Source: Fimenecus sp045545735
GTDB taxonomy: Bacteria > Bacillota > Clostridia > Oscillospirales > Acutalibacteraceae
NCBI GenBank assembly: GCA_045545735.1
Contig: JAZQBM010000001.1
Span: 310,001 to 374,000, forward strand
Reading direction: 5' to 3'
Length of the DNA stretch: 64,000 nucleotides
Part shown: piece by piece, positions 1 through 8,438 of the stretch
How positions within the stretch are numbered: the first letter of the stretch is position 1
Layout: each line of letters begins with the position of its first letter
Notes under the pieces: model-generated
The model's database searches: none
Seen by the model: the letters and a program-made list of their open reading frames with translations, nothing else
What the model was told of the DNA's origin: nothing
Translations under genes and position numbers: made by a program

Positions 1-1663
1 TATATGGTACGGAATAACCACAATAATGGCACATTAACCTGCCATTTTTTATGTGATACGTCATTGAAATACTACAATTAGGACAAGTTGCTACAGTTCC
101 ACATTCAGTACAGGACACATATGTATTATAACCGCGACGATTAAGTAAAAGAATGCATTGTTTACCATCACTAATAGTTGCTTTAATTTCATCGGCAAGT
201 TTTTTACTTACATTTTCAAGTACCATATCACTTTGATATGTAGTATCAATGGTTTCAACTACCGGCAAAACGGCATTTCCATAACGCTTATCAAGTTTAA
301 ATAAAGAATAAACGCCATTTTTTGCTTTTGTATATGTATCAATTGACGGTGTTGCTGATGATAATAACAGTAATCCATTGTGGCAACCGATGCGATATGA
401 CGCAACTTCACGGGCGTGATATCGTGGTGTCATTTCTGATTTATAAGTATGTTCTTGCTCCTCGTCAATAATAATTAAACCTATTCTTTCGAATGGTGCA
501 AAAACTGCTGAACGAGTACCAACTACAATTTGTGCTTCCCCGCGTTTAATTCGCTTCCACTCATCAAGTCGCTGACCTAATGACAAAGCACTATGAAGTA
601 CTGCGACTTTACTGCCATATCGCTCATAAAAAATAGATAACAATTGCGGTGTTAATGAAATTTCAGGAATCATCACAATAATTCCCTTGTCGCTCTTTAT
701 AGCCTCATCGATTAGTTTTAGATATACCTGAGTTTTTCCGCTACCTGTAACACCGTAAAGCAATGCACCTTTTGCTCCATTATCATTATAAAGTGACAAT
801 AAACCTTTAAAAGCATTATTTTGGTCTTCAGATAAAACAATTTCATCACAAATAGGTTCATCAATATCACTATAAGGTGAGCGATATACTTCACTATCAA
901 ATACTTCAACAATACCTTTACTTTCAAGTGCCGAAACAACAGCAGATGTAAAACCCGTAAAATAACATATTTCTTTAACAGACGCCATTCCAACATCAGT
1001 TAAAACTTTTATTACTTCTTTCTGTTTGGCAGTAATTTTACTATAATCACTTAAATCGTCATTAACATCAACCTTTAGACGCACCATTTTGACCGTTGCA
1101 TCGCCCATTCTGCGTTGAGCATCAACATTTCTTAAAAGAATACCTTTAGACACCATTGAGTCAAGAACTTCATCAACTTTTGTCAACGAGCAGGACTTTG
1201 ATATCGTATCACTTTTAACATAACTATTTTTGTCTTTTAAGTAATCAAAAATAGTTTTTTCTTTGTCATCTGTAATTTCACCTATAAATTCACTATTAAC
1301 TGCATAGAGAATACTTACAGACATTGAAAAGCCTAAAGGTAAAAACATTTTACAGGCTTCAAAATATGTGCAGAAACATCTTTCACGAACAAAATTAGCA
1401 GTTTTCAACATTTCAAATGTAAGCAAAGGCTCATCATCAAGAATACTATCAATTTTTTTCAGTTTCTTTTCAATATTTTCAACTTTATTAACTGAAAAAA
1501 CAATGCCAACACGTTTTTTTGATGAAGTGCCAAAGGGTACTAAAACACGTTTACCTGCACAAATATCTTTACATAAAGAATCGGGAACAGAATAATCGAA
1601 TAACATATCAAAGGAATATGCTGTATTTTCAACAGCAACCTTTGCAACCGTTAAATCTTTCAT
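1..1663 (-). CDS. priA: Primosomal protein N' (PriA helicase), 3' end cut by window
   Basis: PriA is the superfamily 2 helicase that reloads the replisome at stalled forks. The frame opens with ATG at 1663 and runs to base 1 without a stop, so the C-terminus lies outside the window (554 codons seen; relatives have about 730-800). The N-terminus resembles the PriA 3'-end DNA-binding domain. Walker A GVTGSGKT lies near residues 303-310 and the Walker B box reads DEEQ near residue 400, where DEEH is usual. Near residues 518-550 a zinc-binding array is visible: CTECG, CPNC and then CHYCGY. The gene follows rpoZ by 36 bp in the conserved gmk-rpoZ-priA order; coaBC, often found between them, is absent. 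The family call is firm. Confidence 0.96.
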   Translation of the reverse strand, partial: MKDLTVAKVAVENTAYSFDMLFDYSVPDSLCKDICAGKRVLVPFGTSSKKRVGIVFSVNKVENIEKKLKKIDSILDDEPLLTFEMLKTANFVRERCFCTYFEACKMFLPLGFSMSVSILYAVNSEFIGEITDDKEKTIFDYLKDKNSYVKSDTISKSCSLTKVDEVLDSMVSKGILLRNVDAQRRMGDATVKMVRLKVDVNDDLSDYSKITAKQKEVIKVLTDVGMASVKEICYFTGFTSAVVSALESKGIVEVFDSEVYRSPYSDIDEPICDEIVLSEDQNNAFKGLLSLYNDNGAKGALLYGVTGSGKTQVYLKLIDEAIKSDKGIIVMIPEISLTPQLLSIFYERYGSKVAVLHSALSLGQRLDEWKRIKRGEAQIVVGTRSAVFAPFERIGLIIIDEEQEHTYKSEMTPRYHAREVASYRIGCHNGLLLLSSATPSIDTYTKAKNGVYSLFKLDKRYGNAVLPVVETIDTTYQSDMVLENVSKKLADEIKATISDGKQCILLLNRRGYNTYVSCTECGTVATCPNCSISMTYHIKNGRLMCHYCGYSVPY

Positions 1664-1699
1664 AATCTGCCCCCTCTGCTATAGTTTATTAAGTTTTAA

Positions 1700-1909
1700 T
1701 TATATGTTTTTGATTTCTTCCGGCTCAACTACTTCATATTTGCCGTTAATGATTTCATCAAGTGCAAGGCTTACTGGTTTTTCATCAAGAATTTCACCAT
1801 TTTCCTGTGCATCTCCTGCAATTTCTCTTGCACGCTTTGCAACAGCAGTAACAAGAGAATAACGGCTTGTTTTGTTTTTGAGTACGTTTCTTAAATCTGG
1901 ATTAAACAT
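1700..1909 (-). CDS. rpoZ: DNA-directed RNA polymerase omega subunit
   Basis: This 69-residue protein matches the short Firmicute omega subunit, which helps assemble beta-prime into RNA polymerase. It starts MFNPDLRNVL and contains the family segment SRYSLVTAVAKRAREI at about residues 15-30, followed by a KPVSLALDEI block that usually contacts the beta-prime tail. It sits 32 bp after gmk and 36 bp before priA, the usual Firmicute order, so it is surely cotranscribed. No separate promoter is obvious. Confidence 0.95.
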   Translation of the reverse strand: MFNPDLRNVLKNKTSRYSLVTAVAKRAREIAGDAQENGEILDEKPVSLALDEIINGKYEVVEPEEIKNI

Positions 1910-1941
1910 TATTTATTACCTCACTTATATTATTTATGTAA

Positions 1942-2502
1942 TTAAAGAGCATTAATAATTTCTAAAACATTTTCCGATGCTTTATCTAAATCATCATTAA
2001 TAACAAGATAATCGTAATCTTTGCTCATATTAATTTCATTTTGTGCAATTTCAAGTCTTTTCTGAATATCAGATTCTTCTTCTGTGCCTCTTGAACGAAG
2101 TCTGTTTTCAAGTTCATCCATTGATGGCGGTAAAATAAAAATTCCAACGGAGTCAGGATACAACTTTTTAATATTATGAGCACCCTGAACTTCAATCTTC
2201 AAAATTACAGTTTTTCCTTCACTAAGCCACTTGTCAACCGGTGCTTTTGGCGTTCCATAAAGATTTTTACCATAACGTGCAAATTCAAGCACTTCATTAT
2301 TCTCAATCATCTTTTCAAATTCAGGAACTGAAATAAAATAGTAATCTTTACCCTCAACCTCGTTTTCTCGTATTCCACGAGTTGTTAGTGAAACAGATTT
2401 TTGAAGTGTTTTATCTTTTGCAAGAACAATTTCAAGTACTGTATCTTTACCTACACCCGATGGACCTGAGAATAATACGAGAACCCCTTTTTTATTCTCC
2501 AT
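1942..2502 (-). CDS. gmk: Guanylate kinase
   Basis: Guanylate kinase phosphorylates GMP to GDP with ATP in the cytoplasm. The 186-residue protein carries the P-loop GPSGVGKD at about residues 13-20, the GMP-binding TTRGIRENEVEGKDYYF stretch, and the adenine-lid RSRGTEEESDIQKRL region. I chose the ATG at 2502 because GGAGGA lies 8 bases upstream; a frame extending to 2574 would only add sequence that overlaps remA. The first 11 bases overlap the end of remA in another frame, so the two are translationally linked. Length and motifs are normal for the family. Confidence 0.97.
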   Translation of the reverse strand: MENKKGVLVLFSGPSGVGKDTVLEIVLAKDKTLQKSVSLTTRGIRENEVEGKDYYFISVPEFEKMIENNEVLEFARYGKNLYGTPKAPVDKWLSEGKTVILKIEVQGAHNIKKLYPDSVGIFILPPSMDELENRLRSRGTEEESDIQKRLEIAQNEINMSKDYDYLVINDDLDKASENVLEIINAL

Positions 2503-2758
2503 AAGACGAATCCTCCGCGTTTTCAACAGTTTCAGTACGGCTAAGAATAGTTTCAGCCTTAAGATAAGTTGCAACTATATGGTCACTATCCATAATAAGT
2601 ACTGCATGGGTTTTTCTTCCCTGTGTAGCGTCGATTAGCATATGGTTTTCTTTTGCTTGAGCAATTATTCTTTTAACAGGTGCAGAATCTGTAGAAACAA
2701 CAGCAATTACTCTGTCAGCATTTACTGCGTTACCGAAACCAATATTAATTAACTTCAT
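2492..2758 (-). CDS. remA: RemA family extracellular matrix regulator (DUF370)
   Basis: This 88-residue protein belongs to the RemA/DUF370 family. In Bacillus subtilis RemA is a ring-forming DNA-binding protein that activates matrix and osmoprotection operons. Family hallmarks are the start MKLINIGFGNAVNADRVIAV, the block SAPVKRIIAQAKE and the GRKTHAVLIMDSDH segment, which together cover nearly the whole protein. It lies 8 bp after the yicC gene and overlaps gmk by 11 bp, the conserved yicC-remA-gmk-rpoZ order of Clostridia. The acidic C-terminal tail is variable in the family. Its target genes in this organism cannot be inferred. Confidence 0.93.
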   Translation of the reverse strand: MKLINIGFGNAVNADRVIAVVSTDSAPVKRIIAQAKENHMLIDATQGRKTHAVLIMDSDHIVATYLKAETILSRTETVENAEDSSYGE

Positions 2759-2766
2759 ATGCTACC

Positions 2767-3651
2767 TCATTCAATATTTTGAATTTGTTCACGGATTTTC
2801 TCAATTTCAGCTTTTATATCAATTACATTTCTAGCAATTGTAACATCCTGAGCTTTTGAACCGATTGTATTTGCTTCTCTGTTCATTTCTTGAACAAGAA
2901 AATCAATTTTTCTACCTATTGCTTCGTTACTGTCCATAAACTGTCTTAACTGGTCAATATGACTGCGGAGTCTAACTGTTTCTTCTGCAACAGCAACTTT
3001 ATCCGCAAAAATAGCACATTCAGTAAGAAGTCGCTGTTCATCAACTTGAACATCAGATAAAAACTCATTAATTCTTGCAAGTAACTTATCGTTATATTCT
3101 TTTACTGTTTCAGGTGAACGTTCTTCAATAGTTTCGACTTTTTTAAGAATCTCATCAGCTCGATATAACACGTCTGCTTTTAACTTTTCACCTTCAACTT
3201 CACGCATTGAAACAAACTTTGCAACAGCTTCCTCTGTAACAGTTTTTACTGCATTCCAGATTTTTTCTTCATCTGCTTCTTGTTTATGTACTGCAAAGAT
3301 ATCGTTATTTCGAGCTAAAGTTGAAAGTGCCAAATCATCACGCAAATTAAGTTCATTTCTTTCTGCAAGCTCTTTTAACGCATTAAGATATGAAGTTGCT
3401 AAAGAATGGTTTACAAGAATTTCAACTTCACCATCTTCAAGATTTTCTACAGAAACATAACACTCAACCTTGCCACGAGATACAAGCGAGCCTACAAAAC
3501 TCTTTAATTTTTCATCAAGAAAACCATAGTTTCTCGGCACGCGTGAGTTAAACTCGAAATAACGATGATTAACACTTCTAAGTTCAACAGTTATGTTCAT
3601 TGTATCAACTGTCATCTGAGCACGGCCGTAGCCGGTCATACTTCTAATCAT
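2767..3651 (-). CDS. yicC: YicC family endoribonuclease
   Basis: The 294-residue protein begins MIRSMTGYGRA and contains VELRSVNHRYFE near residues 24-35, both signatures of the YicC/YloC family. YicC-type proteins are reported to be metal-dependent endoribonucleases involved in small RNA turnover. The C-terminal block KIDFLVQEMNREANTIGSKA and the closing EIEKIREQIQNIE are also family-typical (old DUF1732 region) and look full length. The middle part is strongly helical. It is cotranscribed with remA (8 bp gap) and follows an unknown 123-residue gene by 16 bp. Function in this organism is inferred only from the family. Confidence 0.93.
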   Translation of the reverse strand: MIRSMTGYGRAQMTVDTMNITVELRSVNHRYFEFNSRVPRNYGFLDEKLKSFVGSLVSRGKVECYVSVENLEDGEVEILVNHSLATSYLNALKELAERNELNLRDDLALSTLARNNDIFAVHKQEADEEKIWNAVKTVTEEAVAKFVSMREVEGEKLKADVLYRADEILKKVETIEERSPETVKEYNDKLLARINEFLSDVQVDEQRLLTECAIFADKVAVAEETVRLRSHIDQLRQFMDSNEAIGRKIDFLVQEMNREANTIGSKAQDVTIARNVIDIKAEIEKIREQIQNIE

Positions 3652-3667
3652 TTATATCACTCCAAAT

Positions 3668-4039
3668 TTATTTACAACAGCTTCCCTTGAGTAATGTGGG
3701 AATATCGCCACTATAAACTCCATTATTATTTTCAAATCCAAGATATTTAAGAACATCACTGATTTCACTGATTTCACAATGAGCCATATATGCACTTCGG
3801 TTAGCACAAAAATTTAATGCTGCACGTAAAAATCCTTCAACAAGAAGCTTGTCCGAAAAATCACAGTCAATCGTATGAATGTAACAATTATACCCATTAA
3901 CACTCATAAGGCATTTGCCTACTGGATTCTTATCTTCATCAAGCCCTATATAGCCGCCGAAAATACCATTATTAAAATTGAACTCGGGAAATTCAGTTTT
4001 TAAGTTCTCAATATCAGTTATCGGTTTATAAAAAATCAT
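3668..4039 (-). CDS. Unknown protein, possibly GNAT-like, with C-terminal Cys pair
   Basis: I do not recognise this 123-residue protein with certainty. It reads as a small alpha/beta protein: an N-terminal MIFYKPITDIENLK, a central strand pattern with GGYIGLDEDKNPVGKCLMSV, and a helix region LVEGFLRAALNFCANR that resembles part of an acetyltransferase (GNAT) fold. No acetyl-CoA loop (R/Q-x-x-G-x-G/A) is evident. It ends in GSCCK and holds seven cysteines in all. The ATG overlaps the stop of rluB by one base (TAATG), so it is translationally coupled to rluB and shares its operon with yicC. Confidence 0.6.
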   Translation of the reverse strand: MIFYKPITDIENLKTEFPEFNFNNGIFGGYIGLDEDKNPVGKCLMSVNGYNCYIHTIDCDFSDKLLVEGFLRAALNFCANRSAYMAHCEISEISDVLKYLGFENNNGVYSGDIPTLLKGSCCK

Positions 4040-4785
4040 TATCTTTGACTCTTCCTATCAAGTGATGCAGCAACTGTAAGTTTGTGCACTTCTTCTTCAG
4101 TAAGATTTCTCCAATCGCCCTGCTTTAACATACCAAGTTTAACTGAACCAATTTGAGTACGTTTAAGGCGAGCAACTTCAAGTCCTAACGCATCACACAT
4201 TTTTCTAATCTGTCGGTTTCTGCCCTCATAAATAATAATTTCAAGGACCACTCTACCCTCTTTTTTCTCAATAACACGAACTTCAGAAGGCATTGTCATT
4301 CTACCATCAATTTCAATACCCGTTGTAAGTTTTGTAATTTGCTCATCATTAATTGAGGGACGAACTGTAACGCGATAAGTTTTAGGCACATGTCTTGTAG
4401 GATGAGTAAGTGCGTTTGCAAACTCACCATCATCAGTTAAAAGTAATAAGCCTTCTGAATCACGGTCCAGTCTTCCTACAGGATAAACACGAGTGCCTAC
4501 ATCTTCAACAAGTTGTGCAACACATTTTCTGCCCATTTCATCACTTAAAGTTGTAATAAAACCACGTGGTTTATGAAGCATAATATATGTGTTTTTCTTA
4601 CTTCTTATTACCTTTTTACCGGCAACTACAACCGTATCACGTTTTGGGTCAACTTTATCGCCAATTGACGCAGGCTTACCATTTACCTTTACCTTGCCTG
4701 CAGCAATCAAATCTTCCGCTTTTCTTCTTGAAGCAATGCCACACTCAGAAAGAAATTTTTGAAGTCGGATTTTATTATCTGCCAT
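4039..4785 (-). CDS. rluB: 23S rRNA pseudouridine synthase, RluB/RsuA family
   Basis: The enzyme isomerises a uridine in 23S rRNA (or 16S, in the RsuA branch) to pseudouridine. An N-terminal S4 RNA-binding domain covers about residues 5-60 (RLQKFLSECGIASRRKAEDLI, shortened here to the first part of the motif: RLQKFLSECG). The catalytic-loop motif GRLDRDSEGLLLLT follows near residues 102-115 and contains the catalytic Asp. GRNRQIRKMCDALG near residue 188 is the family's third motif. The length of 248 residues is normal. In Clostridia it usually follows the scpAB-ytfJ-dacF cluster, as here (17 bp after the carboxypeptidase gene). Confidence 0.94.
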   Translation of the reverse strand: MADNKIRLQKFLSECGIASRRKAEDLIAAGKVKVNGKPASIGDKVDPKRDTVVVAGKKVIRSKKNTYIMLHKPRGFITTLSDEMGRKCVAQLVEDVGTRVYPVGRLDRDSEGLLLLTDDGEFANALTHPTRHVPKTYRVTVRPSINDEQITKLTTGIEIDGRMTMPSEVRVIEKKEGRVVLEIIIYEGRNRQIRKMCDALGLEVARLKRTQIGSVKLGMLKQGDWRNLTEEEVHKLTVAASLDRKSQR

Positions 4786-4802
4786 AATTCACCTGAAATC
4801 CT

Positions 4803-5882
4803 TTATTTGCTATTCTTAATACTAACAGTTTCTGCTGCACAAATCGGCACTTCGCCAATTTTCAAATTATCATAATAGAACTCTATTTTACCCACAACAT
4901 CACCTTTATAAACAGGTGCATACTCAAACTGTTTAATATATATTTTATCAATAAATTCAAATTTATCAGCCATTGTTGTATATTCGAGAACAGACAATGG
5001 TTCAATATTTATAGTATCTTTTGTTCCGCCAACAATCTTTAACTTTATATCACATAAATCTTCTGTTAATTGAAATGAATTAACTCTTTCAAATGCATAA
5101 TCATACATTTTAATATGGTCATTCCAATCATCAGGTGCATTTAAAGTTACTGCAACAAGTGTTTTGCCGTCCTTACAAACGGCTGACACCAAACACCTAC
5201 CACTCTTTTTAGTAAATCCTGTTTTAATCCCAAAAGCACCATCATAAAGGTCTAAAAGTTTATTATGATTTTTAAAAACACGTCTATATGGCGGATTACC
5301 ATAATAAACAACGTCGCTTTCATCCTGACAAATACTTCTAAATTCAGGATTTTTAATTGCATATGCACCTAAAACCGCCATATCAAAAGCCGTTGAATAG
5401 TGATTTTCGCCATCAAGACCGGACGGAGTTTCAAAAGATGTTGAGTACATTCCAATTTCTTTAGCTTTATTATTCATAATTGCAACAAACGCGGAAATGT
5501 CGCCACCAATTATGTGTGCAACCGCATTGGCAGCGTCATTACCTGATTCCAAAAGCATTCCCTTAACAAGTGTTTTCAATGAAATTTCGTCACCGTCAAG
5601 TAGTCCTATAGAACTGCCTTCAACTGCAATCATTTCATCAGTAACCGTTTGCAACTCATCAACAGCACCTTGTTCAAGGGCTAAAATCGCAGTCATAATT
5701 TTGGTTGTACTTGCCATTGATAACTGCTCATTCATATTTTTAGAATAAACAACTTCATAAGTATCAGCACAAATTACAACTGCAGATTTTGCAGAAATAT
5801 CTAATGACATTTCAGCAAACGACAAAATACAACAATTGAACAATAAAATAAAAATCAGAATTATAGATAAAACTTTTTTCAT
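4803..5882 (-). CDS. D-alanyl-D-alanine carboxypeptidase, DacF/PBP5 type
   Basis: This is a secreted serine-type D,D-carboxypeptidase (peptidase S11) that trims the terminal D-Ala from peptidoglycan stem peptides. With the ATG at 5882 the protein has 359 residues; a TTG six bases upstream is less likely given the GGTGA ribosome site. A signal peptide ends near SFA at residues 21-23. The active-site motifs are STTK (58-61), SGN (113-115) and KTG (220-222). A beta-rich C-terminal domain follows from about residue 265. It lies between ytfJ and rluB, where sporulation-associated DacF is commonly placed in Clostridia, so a role in forespore cortex or general wall remodelling is likely. Confidence 0.93.
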   Translation of the reverse strand: MKKVLSIILIFILLFNCCILSFAEMSLDISAKSAVVICADTYEVVYSKNMNEQLSMASTTKIMTAILALEQGAVDELQTVTDEMIAVEGSSIGLLDGDEISLKTLVKGMLLESGNDAANAVAHIIGGDISAFVAIMNNKAKEIGMYSTSFETPSGLDGENHYSTAFDMAVLGAYAIKNPEFRSICQDESDVVYYGNPPYRRVFKNHNKLLDLYDGAFGIKTGFTKKSGRCLVSAVCKDGKTLVAVTLNAPDDWNDHIKMYDYAFERVNSFQLTEDLCDIKLKIVGGTKDTINIEPLSVLEYTTMADKFEFIDKIYIKQFEYAPVYKGDVVGKIEFYYDNLKIGEVPICAAETVSIKNSK

Positions 5883-5931
5883 TATCAATCACCAAAATAT
5901 AATATGCCATTTAATGATTGATAAGAATTAA

Positions 5932-6381
5932 TTATTCATTAACAGTTATGTCTTCAACTTTTTCAGCCTCAACACCTGCAACTGCTGTGTTGAAAACTTT
6001 ATCCATTTTTGCTTTATTTACAGCGTTTGAAACTTTGTCAAACATTTCAGGAACAAGGCCTACAATACGCTCTGCAGCGTTATCAAATGCAGTAATATGC
6101 TTGATATCAACGTTACCATAAGCATCAATTACAAGGAAAGCAATAGGCATAATTGTAACGCCTGCTCCACCGCCACCACCAAAAATATCTTGATTTGATT
6201 TTGATGGAAAATCAGAGCCACCTGATGCAAAACCATATGTAACTTTTGAAACCGGAATAATTGTAACTCCGCCTTCAACTTTCATTGGCTCGCCAATAAT
6301 TGTGCTGACATTTACAAGGTCTTTAACCTTTTCAATTGTAGTTTCAAGAATTCCTGCTGCTGATGATTTTTCTTTCATCAT
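5932..6381 (-). CDS. ytfJ: Sporulation protein YtfJ / GerW family
   Basis: The 149-residue protein matches the GerW/YtfJ family, needed for normal spore germination in Bacillus. Recognisable parts are EGGVTIIPVSKVTYGFASGG near residues 37-56, the glycine run GGGGGAGVTIMPIAFLVI at about 69-86, and a C-terminal helix. The ATG at 6381 overlaps the TGA of the DUF2953 gene (ATGA), indicating translational coupling; the DUF2953-ytfJ pairing corresponds to ytfI-ytfJ of Bacillus. The tail with repeated acidic residues is variable. Its presence supports a spore-forming lifestyle. Confidence 0.92.
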   Translation of the reverse strand: MMKEKSSAAGILETTIEKVKDLVNVSTIIGEPMKVEGGVTIIPVSKVTYGFASGGSDFPSKSNQDIFGGGGGAGVTIMPIAFLVIDAYGNVDIKHITAFDNAAERIVGLVPEMFDKVSNAVNKAKMDKVFNTAVAGVEAEKVEDITVNE

Positions 6382-7079
6382 AAAGCACCACCTTCATTTA
6401 TATTTTCATTATTTTTTGATTTATCTTTTATTCCCATAAGGAATTTGAGAACAACTTTAATAAGCAATCTAAACACAAGTACTATAAGTGCGTTTAAAAT
6501 AAATATTGGTCTTACTGATACTGAAAAAGCAAACTCTGCTTTATTTTTACTACCTAAAAAGTCAGGTTGAATTTCGACATCATATTTTTTTACAGTTAAA
6601 TTAGTGCAGATAAATGACATTGCAGGAAAAACTTTTTGACAAACACGTCCATATTCAAGTGCAGTTTCCGCTGCATCACATCCGCCTGTAACTGTCATCC
6701 ATAAATACAACTCTCTTAACACAATATGTTTTTTAAAAGAGTGCATCAACTTTCCAAGTGATTTACCTACATTGTTAATTAATTCGATTACACCCTCAAA
6801 ACCTTGATTATGATAAAACTTGACAAATATATTTTCTTTCTTCTCTGAAGGTGTTTCTACAGCCGGGGTTGTTTCTTCAGATTTTGGCTTTTTTTCTTTA
6901 GGTGTTTTTTCTTTTTTAGGCTTATCTTTCTTCTTTGCAGGTAAAATGTCTATTTTTAAGAATAACCATTTAACATTCAATTTAAATTCATTAAAAAATT
7001 CACCATTTACCGTAATACGAATACTAAGTATTAAAACAAAAAACGCTATAATACCAAGAAATATGTATAAACCTGTCAA
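6378..7079 (-). CDS. DUF2953 domain membrane protein (YtfI-like)
   Basis: The 233-residue protein starts at a TTG (7079) placed 6 bases after a strong AAGGAGGTG site; no ATG fits as well. It has an N-terminal membrane helix (about residues 1-24), a lysine- and glutamate-rich linker (residues 53-85, many KK and EE), a soluble DUF2953 region with LYLWMTVTGGCDAAETALEYG, and a C-terminal hydrophobic segment near 192-215. The family is found next to ytfJ in sporulating Firmicutes and has no proven function. It is coupled to ytfJ by a 4-base overlap and lies 33 bp after scpB. Confidence 0.85.
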   Translation of the reverse strand: MTGLYIFLGIIAFFVLILSIRITVNGEFFNEFKLNVKWLFLKIDILPAKKKDKPKKEKTPKEKKPKSEETTPAVETPSEKKENIFVKFYHNQGFEGVIELINNVGKSLGKLMHSFKKHIVLRELYLWMTVTGGCDAAETALEYGRVCQKVFPAMSFICTNLTVKKYDVEIQPDFLGSKNKAEFAFSVSVRPIFILNALIVLVFRLLIKVVLKFLMGIKDKSKNNENINEGGAL

Positions 7080-7112
7080 TCAAAACACCTCCTTAAGAAA
7101 AGTAAAAATGTA

Positions 7113-7682
7113 TTATTCGTTATCAGTATCTGTTTCTTCATCTATTTCATTACTCTGTTCACCATCAACAACATTCTCGGGAATTGCGGGAAGTTCATCA
7201 AGTGATGAAATTGAGAAACAACGAAGAAAATCAGGGGTTGTACCATAAATTAATGGTCTGCCCGGCAAATCAAGTCTACCTTTTTCTTCAATAAGTTTTT
7301 TCTGACAGAGTGTAGAAATTACACCACTACAGTCAACTCCACGAACCTGCTCAACAAATGATTTTGTAACAGGCTGATTATATGCAATAACTGCAAGTAC
7401 TTCAAAAGCAGCTTGAGATAACGGTGTGTTTTTGCGAAGTTCCAGAACATCACGAATTACTTCAGCAAATTCTGTTCTTGATGACAACTGATATTTATCA
7501 CCCAACTTAAGAACGGTAATTCCGCTATTTCGTTCGTCAAGTTGTGCAGAAAGATTATATAAAACCTGTTCACAGACTTCAGGCTCAATCTGGAGTGCTT
7601 CTGCTATTCTTTCAAGTTCAATCGGCTCACCTGACGCAAATAAAATTGCCTCTATAGCCGCTTGTAATTTACTTGCTTTCAT
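7113..7682 (-). CDS. scpB: Segregation and condensation protein B
   Basis: ScpB is the winged-helix partner of ScpA in the SMC-ScpAB condensin complex. The protein (189 residues) contains KLQAAIEAILFASGEPI at the start, the conserved LSQAAFEVLAVIAYNQPVTK block near residue 100 and VISTLCQKKLIEEKGR with YGTTPDFLRCF in the second winged helix. I start it at the ATG at 7682, which overlaps the scpA stop as TAATG and has GAGGA at good spacing. The in-frame ATG 9 bases upstream sits directly on that ribosome site. The acidic tail after about residue 165 is typical. Confidence 0.95.
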   Translation of the reverse strand: MKASKLQAAIEAILFASGEPIELERIAEALQIEPEVCEQVLYNLSAQLDERNSGITVLKLGDKYQLSSRTEFAEVIRDVLELRKNTPLSQAAFEVLAVIAYNQPVTKSFVEQVRGVDCSGVISTLCQKKLIEEKGRLDLPGRPLIYGTTPDFLRCFSISSLDELPAIPENVVDGEQSNEIDEETDTDNE

Positions 7683-8419
7683 TAATTCCATTCCTCACTA
7701 ACATCTGAATAATTAGAATCTAAAAGTTCAACCTGTGTTTCTTCACCATCGCCAATAACTTTAACTTTTTTTGATTTTGTAAGTTCAAGTACTGCTAAAA
7801 AAGTTGCGACAATATCTGAACGTGATTCAGCGTCTGCAAATAAAGTGTTAAGACGTGCTTTTTGACCTTTTTTAGTCAATTTTTTAAATATATTCGAAAT
7901 CTTTGAGCCAACTGAAACAACTTTTTTAACAACAATTTCACGGAACGCTTCAATTGGTGGTGGTAAATGCCGAAGTTTTCTCCCCGCCGCAGAAACATAT
8001 GCACTGAAAAGTTCTTCAGGGTCATGAAGTCGTTTGTATGTTTGGTCCGGGTCAATTTTTTCAGGTTGTCTTATAAAAGTACCGAACCCTTCAGTATTTT
8101 CTGAAAGTTTACCTGCAAGAAGTTTCATATCACGATATTCAATTAATTCGCCCTGAAGTTCTTGTTTTAATTCTTCTGCTTCAGTGTAAACAGGTAATAA
8201 AGAAACTGATTTTAGATACACCAAACGAGCCGCCATTTCAAGAAATTCGGCAGCAACATACATATCTTCCTCCTGCATTTGTCGAACATAATCAACATAC
8301 TGCTCAACCAATGTAACAATTGGAATATCATAAATATTCAGTTTATGCTTTGAGATTAAATGCAAAAGCAAGTCCATTGGACCTTCAAATACATCTAACT
8401 TATAAGAAATCTTTTCCAT
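7682..8419 (-). CDS. scpA: Segregation and condensation protein A
   Basis: ScpA is the kleisin that bridges SMC heads in bacterial condensin. The 245-residue protein opens with YKLDVFEGPMDLLLHLI, the family signature, followed by KLNIYDIPIVTLVEQY. The middle helix has AAEFLEMAARLVYLKSVSLL. The C-terminal winged helix contains VATFLAVLELTKSKKVKV near residue 205. Its stop overlaps the scpB start by one base. The preceding M50 protease gene ends 19 bp upstream. Order and length are typical of Clostridia. Confidence 0.96.
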   Translation of the reverse strand: MEKISYKLDVFEGPMDLLLHLISKHKLNIYDIPIVTLVEQYVDYVRQMQEEDMYVAAEFLEMAARLVYLKSVSLLPVYTEAEELKQELQGELIEYRDMKLLAGKLSENTEGFGTFIRQPEKIDPDQTYKRLHDPEELFSAYVSAAGRKLRHLPPPIEAFREIVVKKVVSVGSKISNIFKKLTKKGQKARLNTLFADAESRSDIVATFLAVLELTKSKKVKVIGDGEETQVELLDSNYSDVSEEWN

Positions 8420-8438
8420 AAACTATCCTTAAAATCTA

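Noticed and set aside
718..996. 92-codon minus-strand open frame with a start codon
   Set aside because: It lies in a different frame inside priA, whose frame is open throughout and carries the Walker A motif there; the encoded peptide has no family-like features.
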